This document shows positions 1-7,350 of a stretch of DNA of 64,000 nucleotides, one piece after another. A model generated the notes under the pieces. It was not told where the DNA came from and searched no databases. It saw only the letters and a program-made list of their open reading frames with translations. The stretch comes from Lachnocurva sp029100405 (GTDB taxonomy: Bacteria > Bacillota > Clostridia > Lachnospirales > Lachnospiraceae): contig JBJYZC010000001.1 of the NCBI GenBank assembly GCA_046263755.1, forward strand, positions 186,001 through 250,000, read 5' to 3'. A program made the position numbers and the translations under genes. Position 1 is the stretch's first letter; each line of letters begins with the position of its first letter.

Positions 1-69
1 TTCTTCCGGAAATTTGTCGACAGGAAACATTTCTCTGCCGACTATGATCTGGATTGGTTCGGACAATGA
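1..69 (+). CDS. C-terminal end of an unidentified protein (partial)
   Basis: Frame 1 is open from the left edge to a TGA at 67-69 and encodes 22 residues ending DLDWFGQ. The composition (aromatic and charged residues mixed) and codon use look like a real protein tail. It would converge on nadE, whose stop is 20 bp away. Too little is present to name a family, and it could be a chance open frame. Confidence 0.35.
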   Translation, partial: FFRKFVDRKHFSADYDLDWFGQ

Positions 70-89
70 GATCAAAGTTGCAAAAGGCT

Positions 90-2006
90 CTACTCCTGTA
101 AAGCCTTCACTTCTTCCATCCAGATCCGGCTGACCGCATCGCTCGGCATCCGCCAGTCACCACGAGGGGAAAGTGCCACACTTCCGACCTTGGGGCCGTC
201 TGGCAGGCAGGATCTCTTGAACTGCTGGGCAAAAAATCTCCAATAGAAATTCCGCATCCATTTTAAAATGGTCTCCCGATCATATCTTCCCGCAAAGGCA
301 TTTTCCGCCAGTCGGAGGATCTTCCGCGGTGAGAAACCGAAACGCATCACATAATAAAGGAAGAAATCATGGAGCTCATAGGGGCCTACGATATCCTCGG
401 TCTTCTGGGCGATCTCTCCATCTTTCGGCGGCAGAAGTTCCGGGCTGACCGGTGTATCAAGGACATCAAGAAGCACTTTTTTCAGATCCTCCGAAGACTC
501 TTCTGCCACATGGCGAACCAGAAAACGTACCAAGGTCTTTGGCACCGAAGCATTCACGCCATACATAGACATGTGGTCTCCGTTATAAGTCGCCCAGCCA
601 AGGGCCAGTTCCGACAAATCTCCTGTTCCGATGACCAGGCCATTCTCCTTATTGGCAATGTCCATAAGGATCTGGGTCCGCTCCCTGGCCTGACCATTTT
701 CATAGGTCACATCATGATTCTTCGGATCCTGTCCGATATCCTTGAAATGCTGCAAAACGCTGGGACCGATTGGAACTTCCAAAAGATCTGCGCCCAGGAT
801 CCGAACCAGCGCCAAAGCATTGGAATAGGTCCGGTCGGTCGTTCCAAAGCCCGGCATGGTAACCGCCTTGATTCCTTTTCTTGACAAGCCTAATAAATCA
901 AAAGCCTTCACTGTCACAAGGAGTGCCAAAGTCGAATCCAAGCCGCCGGAAATACCGATCACTGCAGTCTTGGCATGGGTATGATCCAGCCGCTTTCTTA
1001 AGCCCATCGCCTGGATCGAAAGGATCTCCTGACAACGATGTGCAAGCATTCCGGCATCCGAAGGCACAAAAGGGGCAGGGTCTACATTTCCCGACAGGGC
1101 TGTCTCCTCAAGGGGCAGATGGAAAGGAACCGTGACATAGCCGTCGTCATCCGGATCCACAAGGAATGTGCTCATCTCCTCGCGGTAGGCTAAGAGGGCA
1201 TAGAGATCGATTTCCGAGGAAATATAGCCCTCCCGGTACAAGGTATTCTCCACCTTGAGGCGTCCCCCATCGGCGATGATGCTGTCGCCGGAAAAGACCA
1301 GGTCCCCTGTCGACTCGCCGGGGCCGGCTGCCGCATAGACATAGCCGCAATAGAGACGGGCGGACTGGTTTAAAATCAGGTTCCGCCGATAGTCGCTCTT
1401 GCCGGTCAGCTCATTAGATGCGGACAGGTTCACGATCATGGTGGCTCCGTGCATACAATGGCTGTTGCTTGGCGGATTCGGGACCCAGAGATCTTCGCAG
1501 ATCTCTGCGGCGATAACCAGAGTCGGCATCTCTTCGCATTGGAAAAGAAGCTGGCTTCCGAAGGGAACGGTCTGCCCCAGGAGGCGAACATTTGTGACTT
1601 CTCGGGGACCGGGGGTAAACTGGCGGCGCTCATAAAATTCATGATAATTCGGAATGTGGCGCTTAGGAACCAGGCCTAAGAGCCTGCCGCCCGCGATGGC
1701 AGCCGCCGTATTATACAGTTTTCCCTTCCAGGAGAAAGGAAAACCGACAAAGAAAATGCCCGGCAGATCTTCTGACTCTTTTACGATCAAGGAAAGCTCT
1801 TCCTCTGCGCTTCGAAGCAGAGGCTCCTGGAAAAACAGGTCTTGGCAGGTATATGCCGTAATGGCAAGTTCCGGGAAAACTATGATCCGGCAGCCATTTG
1901 TCGACGCTTGCCGCATCATCTCCCGGATCGCCTCTCCATTTGCAATCGTATCCGCAACTCTTACCTTACAGGTACATGCTGCGGCTCGTATCCAACCGTC
2001 TCTCAT
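90..2006 (-). CDS. nadE: Glutamine-dependent NAD+ synthetase
   Basis: Catalyses the last step of NAD synthesis, ATP-dependent amidation of deamido-NAD, with glutamine as nitrogen donor. The N-terminal nitrilase-type glutaminase half shows the Glu-Lys-Cys triad: E46 in FPELAITAYTC, K115 in VPKRHIPNYHEFYERRQF and C170 in AEICEDLWVPNPP. The C-terminal ATP-pyrophosphatase half has the PPi loop SGGLDS at about 353-358. At 638 residues it is full length for the two-domain form. I chose the ATG at 2006 because GGAG lies six bases upstream; an in-frame ATG at 2018 would add four residues. It appears monocistronic, with a hairpin and a G-rich tract in its upstream region. Cytosolic. Confidence 0.95.
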   Translation of the reverse strand: MRDGWIRAAACTCKVRVADTIANGEAIREMMRQASTNGCRIIVFPELAITAYTCQDLFFQEPLLRSAEEELSLIVKESEDLPGIFFVGFPFSWKGKLYNTAAAIAGGRLLGLVPKRHIPNYHEFYERRQFTPGPREVTNVRLLGQTVPFGSQLLFQCEEMPTLVIAAEICEDLWVPNPPSNSHCMHGATMIVNLSASNELTGKSDYRRNLILNQSARLYCGYVYAAAGPGESTGDLVFSGDSIIADGGRLKVENTLYREGYISSEIDLYALLAYREEMSTFLVDPDDDGYVTVPFHLPLEETALSGNVDPAPFVPSDAGMLAHRCQEILSIQAMGLRKRLDHTHAKTAVIGISGGLDSTLALLVTVKAFDLLGLSRKGIKAVTMPGFGTTDRTYSNALALVRILGADLLEVPIGPSVLQHFKDIGQDPKNHDVTYENGQARERTQILMDIANKENGLVIGTGDLSELALGWATYNGDHMSMYGVNASVPKTLVRFLVRHVAEESSEDLKKVLLDVLDTPVSPELLPPKDGEIAQKTEDIVGPYELHDFFLYYVMRFGFSPRKILRLAENAFAGRYDRETILKWMRNFYWRFFAQQFKRSCLPDGPKVGSVALSPRGDWRMPSDAVSRIWMEEVKALQE

Positions 2007-2079
2007 AAAAAACTCCATTCCGCCGCCCCTTGCGGCAAAAAAATGTAAAAGTAATGAATATCATCCTATTGTCTTCACA

Positions 2080-2107
2080 AAAAAGCAGCTGAAAATGCTT
2101 GCTTTTT
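2080..2107 (-). terminator. Hairpin with U-run in the nadE upstream region
   Basis: AAAAAGCA (2080-2087) pairs with TGCTTTTT (2100-2107) around a 12-nt loop. Read on the minus strand it ends in a T-run, so it could be a weak terminator or attenuator in the nadE leader, or merely an AT-rich palindrome. There is little GC in the stem. Confidence 0.3.
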
Positions 2108-2168
2108 CAATAGACATTAAAACTATAGCACAGTTTGGGGGCGTGTGGGAAGAATGTGCTGGTGAGAA

Positions 2169-2194
2169 GGGGGGAGGGGGCGCGGGATCGAGGG
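2169..2194 (+). other. G-quadruplex-type G-rich tract
   Basis: Four G-runs (6, 5, 3 and 3 G) are separated by loops of 1, 3 and 5 nt, inside a strongly G-biased stretch (2160-2227). It lies between the nadE promoter region and the first repeat array. Folding is inferred from the pattern only. Confidence 0.4.
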
Positions 2195-2365
2195 TTGATG
2201 GTGGATGGGGCGAGCGGTCGAGGGGGAAAATATCGTAATACGAGGTATTTGCTTGAATTACGATAGTGGGAGGTCTTGGACGAGAACCTGTTATCGTAAT
2301 ACGGGTAACTTTCTTGAATTAGGATAGTGAGCGGGCTTGGGCGAGAACCATTTATCGTAATATGG

Positions 2366-2593
2366 GGAACTTTCTTGAATGATGATAGTGAGAGGGCTCG
2401 AGCGAGAACCAGTTATCGTAATACGGGTAACTTTTCTGAAATCCGATAGTCAACTGCCAGATTGACTATCGGATTTTTGATATTCTCCTGTATTACGATA
2501 AATGGGTCCAAAATCGGGTGATTTTGTGGCTCTTACTATCGTAATGTTAAAATTTGTCCTTTCCAACGATATTTGTTAGAGAGCCGGCTCCAT
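2366..2593. repeat. Left arm of 228-bp inverted repeat
   Basis: The reverse complement of this stretch matches 5735-5962 with only 6 differences in 228 positions by my alignment, and the central 150 bp or so is identical. It is made of the leader-proximal part of array A1. The arms enclose 3.1 kb holding three hypothetical genes, so homologous recombination could invert the segment. Confidence 0.85.
2413..2501. repeat. 89-bp nested palindrome
   Basis: The outer arms TTATCGTAATAC (2413-2424) and GTATTACGATAA (2490-2501) are exact inverses. The inner arms AAATCCGATAGTCAA (2439-2453) and TTGACTATCGGATTT (2462-2476) form a perfect 15-bp stem around an 8-nt loop. An inverted copy of identical length lies at 5827-5915. 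Confidence 0.8.
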
Positions 2594-2645
2594 GGGCTAG
2601 CCTGAATCAGTTTTTTCTGTAAAATCGCCAAAGAAATAACAAATC

Positions 2646-2957
2646 TTATGACTCATCATCTGGATGAAGTCCTTCATGGATGATCATATTATAGGCTGCA
2701 TTGGCTTCTTCGCTGGCTTTCTTTTCACGCCAGGCATCAATTTCTGAACAAATAGCAAGCATCTCATCCACCACAAGCTCCGGACGATCCGGTTCGATCC
2801 GGTAAAGATAGGAGACCAGGCGATGCATTGCCTTGGGACTTTTCAATTGTCTGGCGCATGCTTCTCCCAGTTCTGCCGGAAAGCCCAATTCGACAACTGC
2901 AGCTACCAGTTCATCTCTGGCAAGGGCCCATTCCCTTCTTATCTCTTTATTCATCAT
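2646..2957 (-). CDS. Small helical protein of unknown function
   Basis: An acidic, soluble, probably all-helical protein of about 103 residues. It has no signal peptide or membrane segment. A central Cys-containing stretch (GEACARQLKSPKAMHRLVSYLYR) precedes a C-terminal helix rich in Glu and Ala. I chose the ATG at 2957; a GTG at 2963 in the same frame is also possible, and neither has a strong ribosome site. It is the first gene inside the inverted-repeat cassette and is divergent from the membrane protein at 3181. Its fold class resembles small conserved Lachnospiraceae hypotheticals, but I cannot assign a family. Confidence 0.6.
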   Translation of the reverse strand: MMNKEIRREWALARDELVAAVVELGFPAELGEACARQLKSPKAMHRLVSYLYRIEPDRPELVVDEMLAICSEIDAWREKKASEEANAAYNMIIHEGLHPDDES

Positions 2958-2994
2958 TATCACTCGCTTTCTATCTGACTTTTGAGTGAACCCT

Positions 2995-3118
2995 CACCCG
3001 ATTAATGTCGGGTGCTTCCAACGACACGATTAAGTTCGTGTCATGCTGTCTTTAGGACAGCGGACTGCCTTTCTACGATAAAGCATGAAAGAAATTCGCA
3101 TTTTGCAGGGTTTCTTTC
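2995..3118. other. Run of four consecutive hairpins in a divergent intergenic region
   Basis: Four perfect stems follow one another: CACCCGA/TCGGGTG (2995-3014, loop TTAATG), GACACGA/TCGTGTC (3023-3042, loop TTAAGT), GCTGTC/GACAGC (3045-3061, loop TTTAG) and GAAAGAAA/TTTCTTTC (3087-3118). The first two have near-identical loops. They lie between divergent genes, so they could be a structured 5' leader, an operator set or a small RNA. Direction is unknown. Confidence 0.5.
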
Positions 3119-3180
3119 CTTGCCTAAGTCCATTGTAAAACTTATACTGGGAATGGTGAATACTGATAAATTCGAAATGA

Positions 3181-4233
3181 ATGGAAATTATGACTACAAG
3201 CCTTGAAAATCATATAACAAAAAGCATTAGAGCTTATTATACAAAGAAACTCACGGCAGCTGGCGTATTTCTGCTTGGTGTCCTGATTCTATCCGTGTTT
3301 TTCTCACTTTTTTCCCTTTTAAGCCCTAAAAAAATCACATCGGATTTCAGCCCGGCAAGTTTCTATAAGAAGAACCAACGTTATATCAATGGCACCTTTC
3401 GGGACCTCTATTTCACCGGATACACCAGATCTACCTTCGGCCGGACCACGGGGTATTATTATTACACCATGATGAACGATAGCTGTGTTATCGTTCTTCT
3501 GAAGCCGGCAACCTCGGAGATGGGCCTGTCACATATCAAGAAGGTCTACATTTCTGCAGAAATCTGTAAGAACTCTGTGGACGAAAGTACGCTTTTACGT
3601 CATCTGGCGCGAGATCTGTCCTGGAACCAGGCAGGAATGGAAGAGGCATTTTCGGATTATATGATCAGTGAACCGGCGGGCAGTGGAAACTTGACTGTTT
3701 TCCTACGCTTTCTTCTGATCGTAGGTTGGATCTATGGTATCTTCACCATCATTTATTGTCTGCTCTGCATCGCTTTTCCGGTTCTTTCACACCCCATCCG
3801 GCGGCTTTCGGTCTATGGCAATCCTTCCAAAATGCTGGAGGAAGCCGAGGAAGAGCTCCAAACCTTGCCCCAGCTTGCAACGGATGATATGTTCATCACG
3901 GAGCATTACTTCATCGAGACATCGAATTACGGCGTTGCAATCATGCCAATTGACAAGATCATCTGGCTCTATAAGTATTCTACCCTTCATAAATTCCTCT
4001 GGCATCATTTTGCCATTTCTTACACCATGTACATCACCGGTGAGAAAAGGCGTTATATCCGCTGCCCGAAGAACACTAAGACCGACATCGACGGTATCAT
4101 GGATTATCTGGCTGAGGCAAATCACAAGATCTTGGTGGGATTCAACGAGAAGAATCGGCGCAAGGTCGAGGAAATACAGGGCGACCTGGAAGTTTTCCGG
4201 AAGATCTGGGGATTTCTGAGCCGGAAAGTTTGA
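3181..4233 (+). CDS. Two-pass membrane protein of unknown function
   Basis: 350 residues. A basic N-terminus is followed by a membrane segment at about 25-47, an outside domain of about 125 residues that is Tyr-rich (TFGRTTGYYYYTMMND) and a second membrane segment at about 173-200. A cytoplasmic C-terminal domain of about 150 residues follows; its segment IMPIDKIIWLYKYSTLHKF reads like the strands of a PH-like or sensor fold. I do not recognise the family with confidence. An alternative ATG lies at 3190. The gene sits inside the inverted-repeat cassette, tail to tail with the nuclease-like gene. A short tandem duplication covers its stop codon (about 4224-4261). Confidence 0.65.
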   Translation: MEIMTTSLENHITKSIRAYYTKKLTAAGVFLLGVLILSVFFSLFSLLSPKKITSDFSPASFYKKNQRYINGTFRDLYFTGYTRSTFGRTTGYYYYTMMNDSCVIVLLKPATSEMGLSHIKKVYISAEICKNSVDESTLLRHLARDLSWNQAGMEEAFSDYMISEPAGSGNLTVFLRFLLIVGWIYGIFTIIYCLLCIAFPVLSHPIRRLSVYGNPSKMLEEAEEELQTLPQLATDDMFITEHYFIETSNYGVAIMPIDKIIWLYKYSTLHKFLWHHFAISYTMYITGEKRRYIRCPKNTKTDIDGIMDYLAEANHKILVGFNEKNRRKVEEIQGDLEVFRKIWGFLSRKV

Positions 4234-4262
4234 GGTTTGTTAGTTTGAAGTTTGTTAGTTTG
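4224..4262 (+). repeat. Stop-codon-spanning short tandem repeat
   Basis: GTTTGA followed by GGTTTGTTA and variants repeats about every 15-16 bp, and the first copy contains the TGA of the membrane protein. It is one of several stop-anchored duplications in the window. Confidence 0.55.
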
Positions 4263-4273
4263 ATCCAATTTAC

Positions 4274-5056
4274 TCATCTTGGCTGAATAAGAAGAAAACG
4301 CTGAATAAGGTCTTCAATTTGTTCGAAATCCAAGGGTTCTTCTTCTGTTTCAAATGTACAGATCAGGTTTCTGTTCAGAAAAATGCCTTGTTGTGCATAG
4401 ATCTCCACTTTTTCGTAAAATCGGCTGCGATAGTTTGCTACATCCATCAGACCGCAATGCTCCCAATAGATGATTTTGTGATCCATGGGGCGAAGAATGG
4501 TAAAGTCAGGATAAATTGTGCTCTCTCCTAACTTAAGACCTGCTTCATAGCGGTACGGAATTTCATGAGAAAGTAATGCTTGAGAGATCAAAAGTTCGGA
4601 TTTAGACCTAACCAGTTCTCCTTTTCCGGAACGAAGTTTCTTCGTGATTGGATATGAGTTTGTTTCAAAAGAAACCTGATCCCAGGCAACTTCTTTTCCT
4701 TCAGAAATCCACGTACTGAGTTTCTTGGATTTCGCAATCTTTTGGGAATATGACTCTTGGAAATGATATTTCTCGTGTCGTAACAGGCTGCGAAGTCCAG
4801 CCTGCTCGGCAGCAATATCCCTTAAGTCTGCCTCTGCTATCCCCTTTTTAACCATGACAAGAGCCAGCTCTTTTTCTTTTTGTGACAAGTATTGCTGTCT
4901 ACCATTGATAATAAACCAGCGTTCACTGTCTGGACTTGGACCATTCTTAGTCCAACTCAATTTGCCCGGCGGTGCATCATGGACCTGTTTTTCAAGTTCC
5001 TGTTTTCTTAAGTCCAGTTCTTGAAGTCGTATTCTTGCAGCATCATAGATTGTCAT
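4274..5056 (-). CDS. PD-(D/E)XK nuclease-like protein
   Basis: 260 residues, soluble. The N-terminal third is helical and probably coiled coil (residues 8-27 and 60-110). The C-terminal half has a restriction-endonuclease-like signature: E154 in VRSKSELLISQALL, then YEAGLKLG, D184 in IYPDFTIL and E199 in IIYWEHCGLMD. The usual Lys after the second acid is replaced (EHC), as seen in some divergent members. The start is ATG at 5056 with GAGGGGAG just upstream. Eight copies of a 20-bp repeat begin about 20 bp upstream of that site. It is the outermost gene of the inverted-repeat cassette. No methylase or other partner is adjacent, so a classical restriction system is not supported. Substrate unknown. 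Confidence 0.6.
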   Translation of the reverse strand: MTIYDAARIRLQELDLRKQELEKQVHDAPPGKLSWTKNGPSPDSERWFIINGRQQYLSQKEKELALVMVKKGIAEADLRDIAAEQAGLRSLLRHEKYHFQESYSQKIAKSKKLSTWISEGKEVAWDQVSFETNSYPITKKLRSGKGELVRSKSELLISQALLSHEIPYRYEAGLKLGESTIYPDFTILRPMDHKIIYWEHCGLMDVANYRSRFYEKVEIYAQQGIFLNRNLICTFETEEEPLDFEQIEDLIQRFLLIQPR

Positions 5057-5078
5057 AAACTCCCCTCAGCTTTCTTTG

Positions 5079-5233
5079 GCCCGCAATATCTTTTTTGTCC
5101 ACAATATTTTTCATTTGCCCGCAATATCTTCCTGTTGTCCGCAATATCTTCCTGTTGCCCACAATATCTTCCTGTTGCCCACAATATCTTCCTGTTGCCC
5201 ACAATATCTTCCTGTTGCCCACAATATCTTCCT
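5079..5233 (-). repeat. 20-bp tandem repeat upstream of nuclease-like gene
   Basis: The core CAATAT recurs at 5084, 5102, 5122, 5142, 5162, 5182, 5202 and 5222. The spacing is 20 bp apart from one 18-bp step, and the last units (CCCACAATATCTTCCTGTTG) are exact copies. The array occupies the leader between the probable promoter and the ribosome site of the gene ending at 5056. Copy number could therefore vary promoter or leader length. Confidence 0.85.
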
Positions 5234-5390
5234 TTTCACAATGACACATATCATTTGACTCTATGGTCTTGACCACCAGGTATCTATTATTTTACATTGA
5301 AAATCTGAAAAGTCTTCTTAAAAGATCATGAAGAAATGAGGGCACTTTTTAGAATTATTTTAGAATCCTCTCTGATGTGTAGAAAAATGA

Positions 5391-5734
5391 ATGGAGTCGG
5401 CTCTCTTACAAATATCGTAGGAAAGGACAAATTTTAACATTACGATAGTGAGAGCCACAAAATCATCCGTTTTTTGGCCCATTTATCGTAATACACGGGG
5501 AATATCAAAAATCCGATAGCAAACCGGGCATGTGACTATCGTAATTCAAGAAAATTCCTCATACTACGATATTTACTCATGGCTCAAGACTTCTCACTAT
5601 CGGATTTCAAGAAACTACCTTGTACTACGATATTTACTCATGGCTCAAGACTTCTCACGATCGTAATTCAAGAAAATACCTTGTACTACGATATCTACTC
5701 GTCGTTCAAGACTTCCCACTATCGTTATAAGTGA
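5391..5734 (-). repeat. 61-bp palindromic repeat array A2
   Basis: Begins with the leader-like end (GGAGTCGGCTCTCTTACAAA, a unit at 5411-5449, a 35-bp linker). Units follow at about 5483, 5534, 5595 and 5656, with ACTACGAT at 5563, 5624 and 5685 (exactly 61 bp apart). A truncated unit at 5717 then abuts the leader of array A3. Orientation is opposite to A1. Confidence 0.85.
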
Positions 5735-6105
5735 ATGGAGCCGGCTCTCTTACAAATATCGTAGGAGAGGACAAATTTTAATATTACGATAGTGAGAGCC
5801 ACAAAATCACCCGATTTTGGACCCATTTATCGTAATACAGGAGAATATCAAAAATCCGATAGTCAATCTGGCAGTTGACTATCGGATTTCAGAAAAGTTA
5901 CCCGTATTACGATAACTGGTTCTCGCTCGAGCCCTCTCACTATCATAATTCAAGAAAGTTCCTTGCACTACGATATTTACTCGTCTCTTAAGACTTTTCA
6001 CTATCGTAATCCCCAAAAACACCTCATACTACGATATTTACTCGTCGCTCAAGACCTCTCACTATCATAATTCCAGAAAGTTACCCATATTATGATAATT
6101 GTTTC
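5735..6105 (-). repeat. 61-bp palindromic repeat array A3; right inverted-repeat arm at 5735-5962
   Basis: The first 228 bp are the inverted copy of 2366-2593, including the 89-bp nested palindrome (5827-5915). Further 61-bp units follow with right arms at 5906, 5967, 6028 and 6089, the later ones more degenerate. The leader at 5735-5825 is also a direct repeat of the A2 leader at 5391-5481. Confidence 0.85.
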
Positions 6106-6120
6106 TCTCCCAGGACCTTG

Positions 6121-6265
6121 CCCTATCGAATTTCAGGGAAATACCTTATAGGATGATAATTATGAACTATTTCAGGGAATACCCCATAGGATGATCATTA
6201 CGAACTATTTCAGTAAAATACCCTATAGGATGATACTATAGGGTGATAATTACGAACTGATTCTC
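6121..6265 (-). repeat. 38-39 bp degenerate repeat
   Basis: TTTCAG at 6131, 6170 and 6208 and GGATGAT at 6151, 6189 and 6228 define three units 38-39 bp apart. They read as shortened descendants of the 61-bp unit that lost the linker. The repeat ends just beyond the stop of the hydrolase at 6270. Confidence 0.65.
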
Positions 6266-6269
6266 ACCC

Positions 6270-7220
6270 TCACATATGCTCTTCCATCCATCCCAGCAGA
6301 TCTTGCCGTACTTGCTCGCGGTCTGTCTCATTCAGGATCTCATGGCGGTCATTCTCATAAAGTTTCATATTCACATCATAGATCCCGGCCTCCCGGAAAC
6401 GTCGGGCGGCTTCTTTTACGCCTTCTCCAAGATTTCCTACCGGATCCTTCTCGCCAGACATAAAGAAAATCGGCAGATCCTTCCGGATCTTTCGGATATG
6501 GTTCATATCATTGTCATATGCTGTCGCTGTCAGAAGAAGGCGATATCCGTTAACAGAAAAGGCAAAGTTATCAAATGGATTCTGATAATAGGCTTTGACA
6601 TTTTCTACGTTCTTCGACAGCCAGCTCTTCTCCGGCTCACTTCCATCCAGATTATATCCCTTATAGGGCTTCCCGAACATCAGTCCGGCGACAAATTTAC
6701 TCTTATAATTCCAACCATGCAAACCGCCAACCAGATTTACGATGAAACGCCCTGCCTTGATGGCACTGTCCTTTTCTGTGCCGGTGCCCATGATGATGGC
6801 CCCGGTCAGATCCTTTAATTCTTCACTTTTCACGGATAACATCATGCGAAGGATGTAAGAGCCCATGGAATGTCCAAGGATAAAATAGGGAATCCCCTTG
6901 AACTGGTCACGATTGATTTCATAATTTCGGAAAGCATCTTCGACCATGGTCTCTGCAGGCTGATTGGTATGCATGATGCCAAGTTCACTAGGATCCTTTG
7001 CCGTTTTGCCGTGACCGATGTGATCATGACCTACCACTGCAAATCCACGCGCTGTCAGGAATTCTGCCAGTTCCTGGTAGCGTTCTATATATTCCTGCAT
7101 GCCATGACAGATCTGCAGGACAGCCCGGACCTTTCCGTCCGTAGGAGTCCACTTGACACCATGGATCTCGGTTTTTGCATCATCACTTGATTCAAATCGA
7201 TATTCTTCTTTCACGCACAT
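6270..7220 (-). CDS. Alpha/beta hydrolase, monoacylglycerol-lipase-like (S33 serine hydrolase)
   Basis: 316 residues, no signal peptide, probably cytosolic. The canonical hydrolase triad is visible: S118 in GHSMGS, D259 in MSGEKDPVG and H293 in YENDRHEIL. The oxyanion strand is HGMQEY, and a conserved GHDHIGHGKT follows. These motifs fit the lysophospholipase/monoacylglycerol lipase group, so ester hydrolysis of a lipid or acylglycerol is the likely role; the real substrate cannot be read. The ATG at 7220 has AAGGGGGG upstream. It is separated from recJ by 212 bp and apparently transcribed on its own. Confidence 0.85.
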   Translation of the reverse strand: MCVKEEYRFESSDDAKTEIHGVKWTPTDGKVRAVLQICHGMQEYIERYQELAEFLTARGFAVVGHDHIGHGKTAKDPSELGIMHTNQPAETMVEDAFRNYEINRDQFKGIPYFILGHSMGSYILRMMLSVKSEELKDLTGAIIMGTGTEKDSAIKAGRFIVNLVGGLHGWNYKSKFVAGLMFGKPYKGYNLDGSEPEKSWLSKNVENVKAYYQNPFDNFAFSVNGYRLLLTATAYDNDMNHIRKIRKDLPIFFMSGEKDPVGNLGEGVKEAARRFREAGIYDVNMKLYENDRHEILNETDREQVRQDLLGWMEEHM

Positions 7221-7350
7221 AATTTTACCCCCCTTACATGGAACATGAGTCCGAAATCAATCGAAAGTATTTCGAAAATTCTTTTCGAAAGAAAACATAA
7301 TTTTAATTTTGGTTTCTTATTATTGTATTGTAATGATTTTCAGCATCTTT

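Larger units (their letters stand above)
2231..2593 (+). repeat. 61-bp palindromic repeat array A1 with conserved end
   Basis: Four direct units begin with TATCGTAATA or a close variant at 2231, 2292, 2353 and 2414, so the period is 61-62 bp. Each unit is an imperfect palindrome of about 37 bp (TATCGTAAT...CGATAGT) plus a similar linker containing CGAGAACC. The fourth unit is followed head-on by an inverted unit (about 2462-2501), a 35-bp linker, a last unit (2536-2576) and the 10-bp palindrome GAGCCGGCTC (2581-2590). The same end structure recurs in arrays A2 and A3, and in weaker form in A4. The linkers are similar to each other, so this is not CRISPR. Confidence 0.85.

Noticed and set aside
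5043..5276. 77-residue minus-strand open frame across the 20-bp repeats
   Set aside because: It overlaps the ribosome site of the nuclease-like gene and its translation simply repeats the 20-bp unit in three frames; no independent start signal.
2366..5962. Insertion sequence or composite transposon
   Set aside because: The inverted arms are array pieces rather than IS ends; none of the enclosed genes resembles a transposase or recombinase, and no target duplication was visible.
2231..6105. CRISPR arrays (about 37-bp repeats with 24-bp intervals)
   Set aside because: The intervals are similar to each other within an array, repeat ends vary, and no cas genes or related proteins lie in the window.
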